Assembly: GCF_014212015.1 (NCBI RefSeq)
Contig: NZ_JACJVN010000051.1
Span: 1 to 64,000 of the forward strand
Direction: 5' to 3'
From: Cohnella lubricantis
GTDB taxonomy: Bacteria; Bacillota; Bacilli; Paenibacillales; Paenibacillaceae
Length of the DNA stretch: 64,000 nt
How positions within the stretch are numbered: the first letter of the stretch is position 1; the number at the start of each line of letters is the position of its first letter. The position numbers and the translations under genes are program-made. The notes under the pieces are model-generated. The model saw nothing but the letters and a program-made list of their open reading frames with translations, did not search any database and was not told where the DNA came from. Shown piece after piece: positions 1 through 9,226 of the stretch.

Positions 1-17
1 TTTCTATTATGCGATAA

Positions 18-797
18 ACAGACGCTGCCATCGACGATGCGACAGGCATCGTTGTCGGCGCCTTTTTTCGACCTACGGAATGCCGGGAAGGCTACTCGCT
101 TGTCATGCAGCAAGGGATCCAGAAATACGGCATACCGCTCGGCCTGTACAGCGACCGCCACACCATCTTCCGCTCGCCCAACGAGAAACTGACGATTGAG
201 CAAGAACTGGCTGGAGAGACTAAGCCGCTGTCTCACTTCGGTAAGGCGATGGCCGAGTTGCATATTGAACACATCAAGGCGATTACGCCTGAGGCTAAGG
301 GACGAGTGGAGCGGCTCTGGAAGACGTTCCAGGATCGCCTGGTCATCGAACTGCGGCTGCTCGGCGTCAAGACGCTGGAGGAAGCAAATGCGGCGCTGCC
401 CGGTCTATTGCAGAAGCACAATCGCAAATTTGCGGTGAAGCCCAAAATGGCGGAATCGGCCTACATACCGCTTGATCCATCGATCAATCTGAATCACGTG
501 TTCACGATTCGCGAGTATCGTCAGCTCGGGCATGGCAATACGCTCTCGTACAACGGAACCATCTACACGCTAGCCAAGTCGGCTCCATTTCGATTTGACG
601 CGAAGACGACAGTTGAGGTGCGTGAGACTTTGTCTGGTGAAGTTCTCTTATGGCATCAAGGGCAGGCACTGGCGCTTAAGGCGACGGAGAAGCCTGAACG
701 TAAGTCCGTAGCAACAAAAAAGGCGAGTTCTGCGTCGCCACGCAAACCCGCCGCCGATCATCCTTGGAGGATGTATCGGAACAAAAAACCAATTTAA
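18..797 (+). pseudogene. Transposase fragment, integrase-core (DDE) type, interrupted at its 5' side
   Basis: The frame is open from 18 to 797 (an ATG occurs at 105) and encodes the C-terminal part of an IS transposase. The segment before the first ATG reads on in frame as an IDDATG-type block holding a catalytic Asp, followed by the second Asp in LYSDRHTIF and a Glu in KGRVERLW. Thus all three expected acidic residues of the catalytic core are visible. An in-frame TAA at 15-17 directly precedes conserved sequence that in intact relatives continues upstream with an N-terminal helix-turn-helix region. A frameshift or stop therefore probably inactivates the protein, although the true 5' part lies outside the window. 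The C-terminal tail is basic (KKASSASPRK). It could be an intact programmed-frameshift transposase, but that is less likely. Confidence 0.6.
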
Positions 798-823
798 GAA
801 TAGCACACAATCAACGGCAGTCC

Positions 824-843
824 AAGCCACCTAACGGTGGCTT
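824..843 (+). terminator. Hairpin after the IS transposase
   Basis: AAGCCACC and GGTGGCTT form a perfect 8-bp stem with a TAAC loop, 27 bp after the transposase stop. No T-run follows, so it may be a weak terminator or an RNA-stabilising hairpin. Confidence 0.45.
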
Positions 844-857
844 CGGAACACTACGAA

Positions 858-908
858 GGTGACATTTTCACAGACGAGTTATGGTGACATTATCTCAGAA
901 AATTGACA
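858..908 (+). repeat. Repeat-containing element end (likely IS right end)
   Basis: GGTGACATT occurs at 858-866 and again at 883-891, 25 bp apart, each followed by similar TTTCACAG / ATCTCAG sequence. Such direct repeats inside an end are typical transposase-binding sites. The 12-mer TGGTGACATTAT (882-893) also occurs, inverted, at the Tn7-like right end (10338-10349). The repeats are assigned to the IS because they follow its hairpin and sit at the GC-content boundary. An alternative is that they are left-end sites of the Tn7-like element, but no TGT terminus or copy of the GTCTA flank is seen here. Confidence 0.45.
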
Positions 909-982
909 GCCAGCCAGTTAATTCAATCCTCGAAAAACTTGCTAATAACTCCAGTAATATCGGATACTTCATTCTCAAATTT

Positions 983-1396
983 CTACTTTTCAGCCAACCA
1001 ACGTTCCCTATATAATTTCTCTGCTTCTTCTTCAGACATTTGTTTTAGAAGTTCCTCAAACTCAATAATAATCGCAGCAGCATCCATTGAATCAGCATAT
1101 CCTACTTTATCGAATGCAGCTATTAGTGAACCTACCGCCTGTTTAGAAGTATTACAGTTAACTAAAACATGAGAAATGTTATCTATAAATAACTCACAAT
1201 TAGAGATTGCCGCCTTCTGAAGAATTGGATCTTTAGTCTTTAAAAAACTACGGATTGATTCAAGATAATTTGCAAAGCTGTTCTCACCCGGAAGATTATC
1301 AATTTGGCGATCTAATAGTTCGATTAAAAAAGCGACTTTTTCTTCATCATTAAGCAGAGTCATTATTATCTTCTCCATTGGCATGTTTTCGCACAT
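983..1396 (-). CDS. Small unknown protein, last gene of the tns operon
   Basis: The 137-residue product is not recognised. It is acidic, looks mainly helical, and has no signal peptide or membrane segment. It follows the second TniQ gene by only 12 bp in the same direction and has the same AT-rich composition, so it probably belongs to the transposon operon. A better ribosome binding site (GGAGAAG, 6 nt spacing) precedes an internal ATG at 1363, giving a 126-residue protein starting MTLLNDEEKV. That start is at least as likely as 1396. It could be a transposition accessory factor or simply cargo; the sequence does not decide. Confidence 0.6.
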   Translation of the reverse strand: MCENMPMEKIIMTLLNDEEKVAFLIELLDRQIDNLPGENSFANYLESIRSFLKTKDPILQKAAISNCELFIDNISHVLVNCNTSKQAVGSLIAAFDKVGYADSMDAAAIIIEFEELLKQMSEEEAEKLYRERWLAEK

Positions 1397-1408
1397 TCAT
1401 CTCTACCA

Positions 1409-3256
1409 CTACGTTTCAGAGAGGTCACTAATTACATCATGATGACTTTCAATAAACTTCTCCCTTAAGCCGGAAACCTTAATCAGTTCCCAACGCTTAA
1501 CAATTGCATTCGTATTCTTTAATTGTACTGCCTTGTGATTAATTCGTCTTTTTTGAAATTCTTCAACTGTCTCCAATACAACATTTAATTGTTTGGCCGT
1601 TTCAGGTAACTTGTGTAGCATATTAAATAAAAGAGGTAACTTACCGATCCTTCGTCCGATCTCTGTTTTCGTTACCCTAATAAGTTTATCCGATTTTCCA
1701 TGTAAAATTTCATTTGCCGCTAATTGAACCTCTTTAGCAATTTGATGATCCCTTTCTGCCCAATTGATTCGTTCACGCTTTGTAGAACTCTTTCTATTAA
1801 CAGGCGAATGTTCATGTAACCACGACCTATCATGTCTGTAAAGCCAAGCATAAACAGATTGATTTAGTTTTCTAAGCTCGGTTACTGACAACTCACTATT
1901 ACTACTTACCAATTCCCTCCATTCTTTCTTGTAGCTTATGCTTTCTTGATCAACCGCAGTTGGAATGGGTGTTTTGCTATTGGAAAGCCTATTTATCACT
2001 GTTTTTGGATCACAACCAAGCCTTCTGGACATTTCTCTCAGTGATATATCTTGTTGAGATATAATTCGCAATTTCTCGTACCATACTTCACCAAAGTTTT
2101 TTATTCGGCCAATTTTAAGGCGATCATCTATGGATTGATCCGGTCCTTTCCGCGAATAGACAAACCCACAAGTACAGGAGAAAGTTCCTACAGGGAGTCC
2201 TGTTTTCGAACATCTTGTAATCTCGCATGATGATATCATTGGAGCTTTATAATGATCTGCAGCTTTATTGAGACATGGCCATGGACCTTTCCCAAAGGGT
2301 TCATAAGATATCTTATATTCAGATATTTGATTAGTCATGCTTTCGATAGTCTCACCTAGAAAACCAAGAACCAATAGATGCCTTAAGGGGTGGCACGTAA
2401 CACGCGGTTTCCTTAGTAATTTATGTAGCCATGTTGCCTCTAGCGAAGGTTCATTATGACTTTGAAGTTCTATTAGCAATTGTTTGCCGAAAAATCGGTT
2501 AAATGCAGGTATTAGATCCGACCACCTGATTCTTCCCGTATGATTGGCGAATCCCATATTTTGCAACTTTGATACATAAAATTGATTCAGTTTAAGCAGA
2601 CCGAGTGGATTCCAACCACTGCTCAATAGAAGATTTGTCTGTTCAGCAATAAACTTCAGGATACTAAAAGATTGAGGGGATGCTGGATTGTACTGTAAGT
2701 CCTCATTCCTCAAAGTAACTTCTAACGATACAAATTCGTGCTTATTTCTTTGCTTGGTAAGCGTCACATTGGTAGTGATAAGCGTATTAGGATGATAATG
2801 ACATACAAATACCCCCTCGGCCTGGTGGGATCTATGCCAATATGCTTCTCCATAGATTTCTCGATCTCTAATAACACAAGCCGGGCAATACCTTAATCCT
2901 TGTTGTGTTTTAACCGTCGAGGCCGGTTTACCAATCTGCATGTAAGCAGAAGTCCCCTTACTCGATTTCATTATTTCTTTCATGTCAAAATATCTTTTCT
3001 CCGGAATAAAGGGTGTATAGTATGGGAGAAATGTATGATTATTAATTAAATCTTCTGGACTATACAGATTTCCAGGAGGCATCCTATCACATAGAGATGT
3101 CAAATGGGATGGGAATAATAATGATGCACAAACACTTGTATTCCCAAATAATTCTTCCATCGTCAGTTTATAATTCTCGTTTCCTGAATCTCTATGATAT
3201 CTGGCAAAAGCACTATATAGTATTTCATCCGGGAATAAAGAAGGAAAATATATCAT
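1409..3256 (-). CDS. tnsD2: TniQ/TnsD-family target-site selector, second copy
   Basis: This 615-residue protein begins with the TniQ signature (FPSLFPDEILYSAFARYHRDSG) and has a zinc-binding cluster at about C124, C127, H144, C152 and H155. A GPWPC motif follows and a second cluster ends in CTCGFVYSRKG. The C-terminal third contains a helix-turn-helix-like stretch (ISLREMSRRLGCDPKTVINRL) expected to read the target DNA. TniQ proteins recruit the TnsC filament to a chosen target. Compared with its neighbour at 3349-5274 it has the same architecture but lacks the extra CPNC and CKKC zinc ligands after H155, so the two are paralogues with probably different targets or a heteromeric role. GGAGCGAGGG precedes the ATG. 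It is larger than Tn7 TnsD. Confidence 0.85.
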   Translation of the reverse strand: MIYFPSLFPDEILYSAFARYHRDSGNENYKLTMEELFGNTSVCASLLFPSHLTSLCDRMPPGNLYSPEDLINNHTFLPYYTPFIPEKRYFDMKEIMKSSKGTSAYMQIGKPASTVKTQQGLRYCPACVIRDREIYGEAYWHRSHQAEGVFVCHYHPNTLITTNVTLTKQRNKHEFVSLEVTLRNEDLQYNPASPQSFSILKFIAEQTNLLLSSGWNPLGLLKLNQFYVSKLQNMGFANHTGRIRWSDLIPAFNRFFGKQLLIELQSHNEPSLEATWLHKLLRKPRVTCHPLRHLLVLGFLGETIESMTNQISEYKISYEPFGKGPWPCLNKAADHYKAPMISSCEITRCSKTGLPVGTFSCTCGFVYSRKGPDQSIDDRLKIGRIKNFGEVWYEKLRIISQQDISLREMSRRLGCDPKTVINRLSNSKTPIPTAVDQESISYKKEWRELVSSNSELSVTELRKLNQSVYAWLYRHDRSWLHEHSPVNRKSSTKRERINWAERDHQIAKEVQLAANEILHGKSDKLIRVTKTEIGRRIGKLPLLFNMLHKLPETAKQLNVVLETVEEFQKRRINHKAVQLKNTNAIVKRWELIKVSGLREKFIESHHDVISDLSET

Positions 3257-3348
3257 ACTGCCCTCGCTCCAAACTAATTGGCAATATGATTATTTTTCCC
3301 TTTTCCAATAAGGATATTCCCAACATTGTACTTAATCTATTTTTTCCT

Positions 3349-5274
3349 TTAGAATTCTCGATTGAGTTGGTCTAATATCATCTCAATTCTTGTCCTTGTT
3401 TCGTCTCCACATCTACCATATTGCTTAGAATAACTTACAACAGCTCCGAATGTTACGGTCCGATATCCTTTCATCCTCAACTTCTTAAATATTCGGCTAA
3501 GACCTCTAATTAAAAAAGACTCCAAGTCTTCAATTGATTGATTCAATACTCTTGCGCTCTCTGGTAAGCGTTCTTGCATACTGGTTATCCTTGATTTTTC
3601 CAAAGGGGTTAATTGATTCAATATTGTATGTTTCCTTATCCTGGTGTTACAAGTTGTTTCCAATTGATTAGTTACTTCCCTAATTTTCTTTGCCAATTTA
3701 ATATCAAAATCCTTTAAATCAATCTTTCCTTTAACACTTGGCTGTCTAGGAAAATGCTTGTTTAGCCAATCCGAATCATGTCGATATAACCAATTATATT
3801 CTCTTGGATGTAGACGAAGCATCATTAATCGCTTTCTGGTCTTCTTTTCTCTTGCCGTATCTGACAATATATTTCGAAATATATCCTTGTTCTCCAATAC
3901 CCCAATAGTTGCAGTTTCGCTTATTGCTAATGAAGTATCCAAAGGGATTTTTAGTTCTGATACTTTTTCCATCTGGTATTTCAACTGATTTACATAGGTT
4001 TTTAACGCAGATTCGGAGAAGCCGGTCTCATTTCGTATCTGATATATTGAATATCCCGCGCAATAAAGCGCCATCACTTTTTCTTGCCATATATGCCCCA
4101 TACTAACGACCAAAGGTTTGCGTGACTCATCTCCTTCCGGTTGCCACAACCGTGAATAAGTATAACCACAAAGAGGACAAACAAATTCAACTGATATTGT
4201 GGAACCACCTGATCCCTTCGATTTGCGAATACAACGGTTAATCACCTTCCGATTATAGCCTTTACATATTGTGTTATAGCACTCCCAAGGTCCAATGCCA
4301 AAAGGAACTTGATTTGCGATAGGATGACTATAACTAAGAAACTCATCAACAGAATGAAAGAGATTCTGAATTAGCACGGTGTAAAACAAGATATGTGTTC
4401 TCAGATGATCCAACGTCAGGAATCGAGAAACAAAATACTTCGTTACTAATTCAGCCTTTTCTAAGCCTATTGCTTCTAGTTGTTCTAGCGAATATTTGGA
4501 TGCCATTTCAGTCAAAAATTCCAATTTCATAATACGGCCACGGTAATGAATATATTTTAGTTCCCACAATTTCATCATTAACTTTAATTGAATAATTTCA
4601 GCACTAAGTTTTTCAGAGCAATCCCGCAATTTGCATAAATCCTGCAGCAGTTTATCTTTGAACATAGTTAAGGAGTTTTTCTTATCAATTAGTAAAGCTC
4701 CTATTGTTGATTTACATTTTTTACATTTCGATTGATAAATGAGCTCTTCTGCATAGTCTTTACTCAGAGGATGATTACAATTTGGGCACGCATTAATAAG
4801 TTTCGTATAATGAACCGGACAATGATCTAGGAACGATAGTTGATGAATGCGATGTACATAACAAATCCCGAATTGTTCTTCATCAACTTTCAAACATTCA
4901 GGGCAATATCGTATCTGCTTTGAGAATAGCCCTGCTATATGGAGTAGAGTTGTTTGATATAATTTTTCATTACCGAATTTCATGAGCATATGTATTTTTT
5001 CTTGATTTGTTTTTGTAAGGAAACAGAATATTAACCCTACCCATGTATGCTTTTCAATGAAGGTATTAAGTCGAAGAGAATGCCCAATCGGAAGTCTGCA
5101 ACAAAAATATTCAAGTTTCATCGGAAACATAAGATTTTTATGGGACCTTATACCGAACAGTTCTTCCTTTGTTTCTGAAAATATGGAATTGGAGGACATA
5201 AGGTGATAGCGACAAACAATGCTTCGGAAATCTTCATCGGGTAATGGTTCAGGGAAGAAGATCATTTGAGACAT
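3349..5274 (-). CDS. tnsD: TniQ/TnsD-family target-site selector, first copy
   Basis: The 641-residue protein has the TniQ N-terminus (FFPEPLPDEDFRSIVCRYH) and a full zinc-binding region at about C124, C127, H144, C152, H155, C163, C166, C184 and C187. It then has a GPWEC motif and a distal CPLCGYTYSR cluster. A helix-turn-helix-like segment (YSIYQIRNETGFSESALKTYV) lies in the C-terminal half. In Tn7, TnsD binds the 3' end of glmS and brings TnsC to attTn7. Because this element sits exactly at attTn7, one of the two TniQ proteins must be able to do this, and this copy, next to tnsC with the more complete zinc cluster, is the better candidate by inference. A GGGGGTG ribosome binding site precedes the ATG. 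Confidence 0.87.
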   Translation of the reverse strand: MSQMIFFPEPLPDEDFRSIVCRYHLMSSNSIFSETKEELFGIRSHKNLMFPMKLEYFCCRLPIGHSLRLNTFIEKHTWVGLIFCFLTKTNQEKIHMLMKFGNEKLYQTTLLHIAGLFSKQIRYCPECLKVDEEQFGICYVHRIHQLSFLDHCPVHYTKLINACPNCNHPLSKDYAEELIYQSKCKKCKSTIGALLIDKKNSLTMFKDKLLQDLCKLRDCSEKLSAEIIQLKLMMKLWELKYIHYRGRIMKLEFLTEMASKYSLEQLEAIGLEKAELVTKYFVSRFLTLDHLRTHILFYTVLIQNLFHSVDEFLSYSHPIANQVPFGIGPWECYNTICKGYNRKVINRCIRKSKGSGGSTISVEFVCPLCGYTYSRLWQPEGDESRKPLVVSMGHIWQEKVMALYCAGYSIYQIRNETGFSESALKTYVNQLKYQMEKVSELKIPLDTSLAISETATIGVLENKDIFRNILSDTAREKKTRKRLMMLRLHPREYNWLYRHDSDWLNKHFPRQPSVKGKIDLKDFDIKLAKKIREVTNQLETTCNTRIRKHTILNQLTPLEKSRITSMQERLPESARVLNQSIEDLESFLIRGLSRIFKKLRMKGYRTVTFGAVVSYSKQYGRCGDETRTRIEMILDQLNREF

Positions 5275-5301
5275 ACAACACCCCCATCATTGACTTCGAA
5301 T

Positions 5302-7047
5302 TTAAGAAATGATATCTAGCAACTCATCTACTCCTCTTATATACCCCTTTTCCTCAAGTGCCTCTTCCGTAGTTAGTCCTTTACTGTGTCCAACTTGAAC
5401 AACATTTCGAATATCATCAGGCTTCGAGACAGGCTTTAACTTTTTTCCTACTTTCTTTTTCGGAAGTATTCCTGTTGATGTTTTAATATTGTTATTAGTC
5501 ACTACATGAGTACTGCTGCCCATATTTTCAGCATTATCTACAACAAGCCGCGCGATCTGACCAAACATTAAGGCAATATCGCCCATTCCAGAACTTGCAT
5601 CATAAACCTTATTCGCTATAACTTCTGCATCAGTTGCAGAATGAACAAGCTGCAGTGCAAACTCCGTTAGTTTAGCCAAGATTTCTTCTCTTCTTTTTTC
5701 CTGAAGAACCCGTGCATGTTCTTCCGCCAAGCTTCCGTGTACAGTAATCCTGTGAGACGCCTCTTTTATGTAGCCGTTCAACGGAACCCAATCCGGCTTA
5801 ATATCATCCAAGTCTTTATATGCCGATGGGTCACCTGTGCGTATTCTGTTAAAAATGGGTTGAACCATATTAAGGCTTCTTTCTGCAACCTCGCGAATGT
5901 CAGACAAACGAATCCGTTCATCTCCACCATTTACAATGGTTCGGGATTGGACATGCATAAATAGCTTTACGGCAATATCAGGAATCCCCATGGAGTAATA
6001 ATGCATTAAATCTTTTATTTCCTGTGTAATTTCAGTATATGTTTTGGTATATTGAAGATCCCACAGATTTTCGATAAAGTGATTCCATTCCCAGCTATCC
6101 TCAAGCATATACCCTGATATATTTTCAGCGTAGCCATTTGGTAGGCACTTCCTAGTATTAGCCAGTGAATCTTTAAATAAATATAATGCTTTGAATGATC
6201 CGATTAAAATAACCGGTACTCCGAGCGTATTTACAAGTTGAGTAATGAAATCAATCATGTTATCTTCCCCGCCGGAGTAGGCCTTCTGGATTCTTTGAAT
6301 TTCATCAATAACCAGTACACCAAGATTAATTTGAGCTACAGTCTTAATCATCCTGATTACCAGCTTATCGATTGTTCCCGGCTTTTCAGCGAATTTTTCA
6401 TAGAATTTGGTCCCCAATAATTTATCTACTTCAGCATAGAAGCTCTTGCAAAATGTACCGACCGATTTATTATATGGACATTCCACTTTTAACCACACCA
6501 GTTGACTCTGCGTTAGCATTCTCCCTTGATATTCCTTATGATGAATGACTTGTGGAAACAATCGGGTTAACATACGCTCATACATTTGAGTTTTTCCATA
6601 GCCATTAATAGCAATTTCGGCCAGACTCTGTGCAGTATGCATATTTCCGGCTAAATTTGCAGCTTTCTCATCAGTACCTGCCTTAAATATCTCCTCCCAT
6701 CCAATAGCAAACTGACGATTAAAGATGGCATGCATTGGATTTCTTGATTGATACCCTATTTTGATCATAGAATATAGGTTTCGATACTTTTCATAATGAG
6801 AAGGTAGCGGTAGCCAAAAATCTGGCCTGATTTGTTGAACAAACTCGAGTCGATCTTCAACACATAAATTGTTATACTTGGAGTCCAGAGGCGGAACTGA
6901 ATAAAGTGCATCAATAAAAGTGCTTAAATCTATTCGCTCAGGTAATGCTTCGATAAATGGATTCCCCTGATTCTTGGGAATCACTTGTTCATTATATTTT
7001 GCATAAATATGTGTCCCGTTTAGTCCAGCAATTTGCTCGTTACTCAT
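5302..7047 (-). CDS. tnsC: TnsC AAA+ ATPase, transposition regulator
   Basis: TnsC is the ATPase that links target selector (TniQ/TnsD) to the TnsAB transposase and confers target immunity. The 581-residue protein shows a Walker A motif AINGYGKT at about residues 146-153 and a Walker B motif GVLVIDEI at about 243-250. A sensor-1-type strand (VPVILIGSFKAL) follows. The N-terminal ~100 and C-terminal ~150 residues outside the ATPase core fit regions that contact the selector and transposase. The start overlaps the end of tnsB by 8 bp, and the ribosome binding site (GGAGGAG, 11 nt spacing) lies inside tnsB, implying translational coupling. The length matches Tn7 TnsC. Confidence 0.93.
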   Translation of the reverse strand: MSNEQIAGLNGTHIYAKYNEQVIPKNQGNPFIEALPERIDLSTFIDALYSVPPLDSKYNNLCVEDRLEFVQQIRPDFWLPLPSHYEKYRNLYSMIKIGYQSRNPMHAIFNRQFAIGWEEIFKAGTDEKAANLAGNMHTAQSLAEIAINGYGKTQMYERMLTRLFPQVIHHKEYQGRMLTQSQLVWLKVECPYNKSVGTFCKSFYAEVDKLLGTKFYEKFAEKPGTIDKLVIRMIKTVAQINLGVLVIDEIQRIQKAYSGGEDNMIDFITQLVNTLGVPVILIGSFKALYLFKDSLANTRKCLPNGYAENISGYMLEDSWEWNHFIENLWDLQYTKTYTEITQEIKDLMHYYSMGIPDIAVKLFMHVQSRTIVNGGDERIRLSDIREVAERSLNMVQPIFNRIRTGDPSAYKDLDDIKPDWVPLNGYIKEASHRITVHGSLAEEHARVLQEKRREEILAKLTEFALQLVHSATDAEVIANKVYDASSGMGDIALMFGQIARLVVDNAENMGSSTHVVTNNNIKTSTGILPKKKVGKKLKPVSKPDDIRNVVQVGHSKGLTTEEALEEKGYIRGVDELLDIIS

Positions 7048-9223
7048 TGGTCTCGTTTCTCCTCCTTCTTTCTTGACTTTTTCTAGAGAAGAGCGCTTGT
7101 ATATCGCTAATACTAGGTTGATTCGTTTCTCTCATCTCGTTAGTAGTAGGAAATTTAACGATGTTTTCTTCAACTGACTTTTGAACTTCTGATGTATTAA
7201 CCGACTCGGACGAGACGTTCGACATCGCTCCGATCGCTCCCCAAACCTTACTGTCCGCACCCCTGGCTTCACGTTTGTTCTGATTTCTTGAATAAAAACT
7301 TTTGTCTTTCGTAGCCTCTTTCGTCTTCTCCGTTGCTGTTATATCAAGCACATCAGCAAAAGCGTGAAGCTCAGCTCGATGCTGCTTCTCCAGTTTTTCT
7401 TGTTCTTTGATTTGAGAGTCTCGATATTCCATAATTTTCGCAACTTCGTCAAAATGCAAACCTTCAAATTCTCTTGACCTTCCTGTAAGTAAAAGTGATA
7501 GCAGATCATTTTTATGCTTCAAAAAAATACTGCTGCAATTTCTTGGATCATATGTGATCTCTATTTTTGTTCTACCATTAATTCCATTACCATTCCCCTC
7601 GAACCATCCTTCTTCAACTCCAATGCTACATGTATAGGTGAGTCCTCGGAATTCAACCCCAAAGCGGGTTACCTTCGCCTCTTCGCGCGGTAATAAATTA
7701 TAACGCAACTCTTTTCTCCGCTTTTCATGAAGTAATCTTTTTCCTTTATCCCAGTTCCAAACTTTTAATGGGGTAAGCTCAACTTGGTCACTGAACATAT
7801 CTTTTGTTGGAAGGAAATCTCTGCTCAAAGCACTTTTGTTATATGTCAAAAAATATACAATCAAAAAACGATTAAACTCTTCTATGGTCCAAGTTGAATC
7901 ACGTGCAGGATTATAATCTCCTCTTACAAGTTGCCTTGCCTCTGTTGAACCGGAGAGTAATTCCCTTATCATTTCATTTGTTATACGAAAGTTTGATTCA
8001 ACAAATGGTTTTAGATCTCCACGATAAGAGGGAGCATTTAATACATCCACATTAAGGTTTACAAACCTCTCTGAAAGTTGTGATTTTAATTCTCCACGGT
8101 CACCTACTAGGTTTTGCGGTAAATACCTACATGGCCAATCTTCCTCTTGAATTGAAATACCGTAACGCGCACAATTCTCAACCTTATTTGTAGCAGCATG
8201 TTCAATAGCTACCATCGCTTCGAACCATGATTCGGGAGCCAAACTTACATGATAACCAGCTATTAATCTGCTAAACACATCAATCACAACATATAGTGTC
8301 GGCTTTCCCAATATCTTCGTTCGGTCAAATGAAACTAAAATAATATCCGATCTGGTTGCATCTACTTCAAATACTGCTCCAACACATAAAGCTTTTTCTG
8401 AAGCATTTCCAAGCATCGGGCGTGCATCCATCGTTGCACGTCGTTTGCCGCGCCTGTTAGAATAACGGTCAAAGGCAGAATAGTTCTTCGTATACCAGTA
8501 ACGAAACTGTCGAAGAGTGGGACTTCTATCTGGATCAACAATAGGTACCTTTACCCCATACTTTCGATAAAATCCACGTTTATAAAAAGTCTCGCACATT
8601 CTCTCGTGTGTTTTGACTATACTCATTTTTCTACGAATATGGAAAATCCGAATAGCAGATTTGAAGATTTCAACGTCACTTTCCGTAATCATAGTTCTAT
8701 TAGTAGACTCAGGGCCGGGTTTTTGTGTATACACTCTCTGCTCGCCAGGTATACCACAATCAAAATAATTATCGAGCAACCCATTTATTGATTTGCCATA
8801 GAACCAATACTTTTTTAAATAATCTCTTATAACCTTCTTTGATTTTCCCGACAACGAATAAACTTCGTGTATTAATTTCCCTCTGCTTTCCGATATGTAG
8901 ATTTCCGGTTCTTGTATAGCAATATCTTTAATTAAGTTCCAGCGGCGATCTCGATTCTCTTTGTATTTGTTCAAATAAATCTCGTCCGGAGACAAGAGCC
9001 GCATGTCAGTCTCTAATTCTGATAATCTACTTTTTTTCTCTTGTATCTCTCTCACAATCTCTTCATACCTTATAAAGTAAGGGTACGACATATTACGGTG
9101 ATCATCGATATTGACTACTACAACTTGTTCTCGTACGTCATCCATCCACAAGACTCGTAGCATTTCTACTACTTCAAGATCTTCATTCAATCGCTCAATT
9201 ATTGAATTGACCACGATTAACAT
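7040..9223 (-). CDS. tnsB: TnsB DDE transposase (3' end cleavage and joining)
   Basis: TnsB recognises the transposon ends and performs 3' cleavage and strand transfer. The 727-residue protein has an rve-type catalytic core with D288 (FEVDATRSD), D375 (LVGDRGELK) and E409 (KPFVESNFR). This is nearly the same spacing as in E. coli TnsB. DNA-binding helices precede the core, and a basic, low-complexity C-terminal tail follows the beta-barrel region, consistent with the TnsC-contacting tail. The ribosome binding site GAGGAGGTGC overlaps the last codons of tnsA, only 3 bp separating stop and start. Its binding sites are presumably the 20-bp repeats at 10271-10350. Confidence 0.94.
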   Translation of the reverse strand: MLIVVNSIIERLNEDLEVVEMLRVLWMDDVREQVVVVNIDDHRNMSYPYFIRYEEIVREIQEKKSRLSELETDMRLLSPDEIYLNKYKENRDRRWNLIKDIAIQEPEIYISESRGKLIHEVYSLSGKSKKVIRDYLKKYWFYGKSINGLLDNYFDCGIPGEQRVYTQKPGPESTNRTMITESDVEIFKSAIRIFHIRRKMSIVKTHERMCETFYKRGFYRKYGVKVPIVDPDRSPTLRQFRYWYTKNYSAFDRYSNRRGKRRATMDARPMLGNASEKALCVGAVFEVDATRSDIILVSFDRTKILGKPTLYVVIDVFSRLIAGYHVSLAPESWFEAMVAIEHAATNKVENCARYGISIQEEDWPCRYLPQNLVGDRGELKSQLSERFVNLNVDVLNAPSYRGDLKPFVESNFRITNEMIRELLSGSTEARQLVRGDYNPARDSTWTIEEFNRFLIVYFLTYNKSALSRDFLPTKDMFSDQVELTPLKVWNWDKGKRLLHEKRRKELRYNLLPREEAKVTRFGVEFRGLTYTCSIGVEEGWFEGNGNGINGRTKIEITYDPRNCSSIFLKHKNDLLSLLLTGRSREFEGLHFDEVAKIMEYRDSQIKEQEKLEKQHRAELHAFADVLDITATEKTKEATKDKSFYSRNQNKREARGADSKVWGAIGAMSNVSSESVNTSEVQKSVEENIVKFPTTNEMRETNQPSISDIQALFSRKSQERRRRNETNE

Positions 9224-9226
9224 ATT

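Larger units (their letters stand above)
1..908 (+). mobile_element. 3' portion of an insertion sequence (ISNCY/IS1202-like)
   Basis: This segment is clearly richer in GC than the AT-rich transposon genes that follow from about 909, and it carries one DDE-type transposase frame, a hairpin just after its stop, and a repeat-containing end near 858-908. The element enters from outside the window, so its left end cannot be seen. The right boundary is set at the ACA of 906-908, where composition drops sharply; reading outward-in on the minus strand gives a TGTCAATTTTCTGAGATAAT terminus. The family call rests on the look of the transposase (integrase core with IDDATG and SDRHTIF motifs), not on a database match. 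Confidence 0.6.

Noticed and set aside
903-1172. An 89-residue plus-strand frame opposite the small transposon gene
   Set aside because: It is antisense to the better-supported minus-strand gene that continues the tns operon and has no ribosome binding site.
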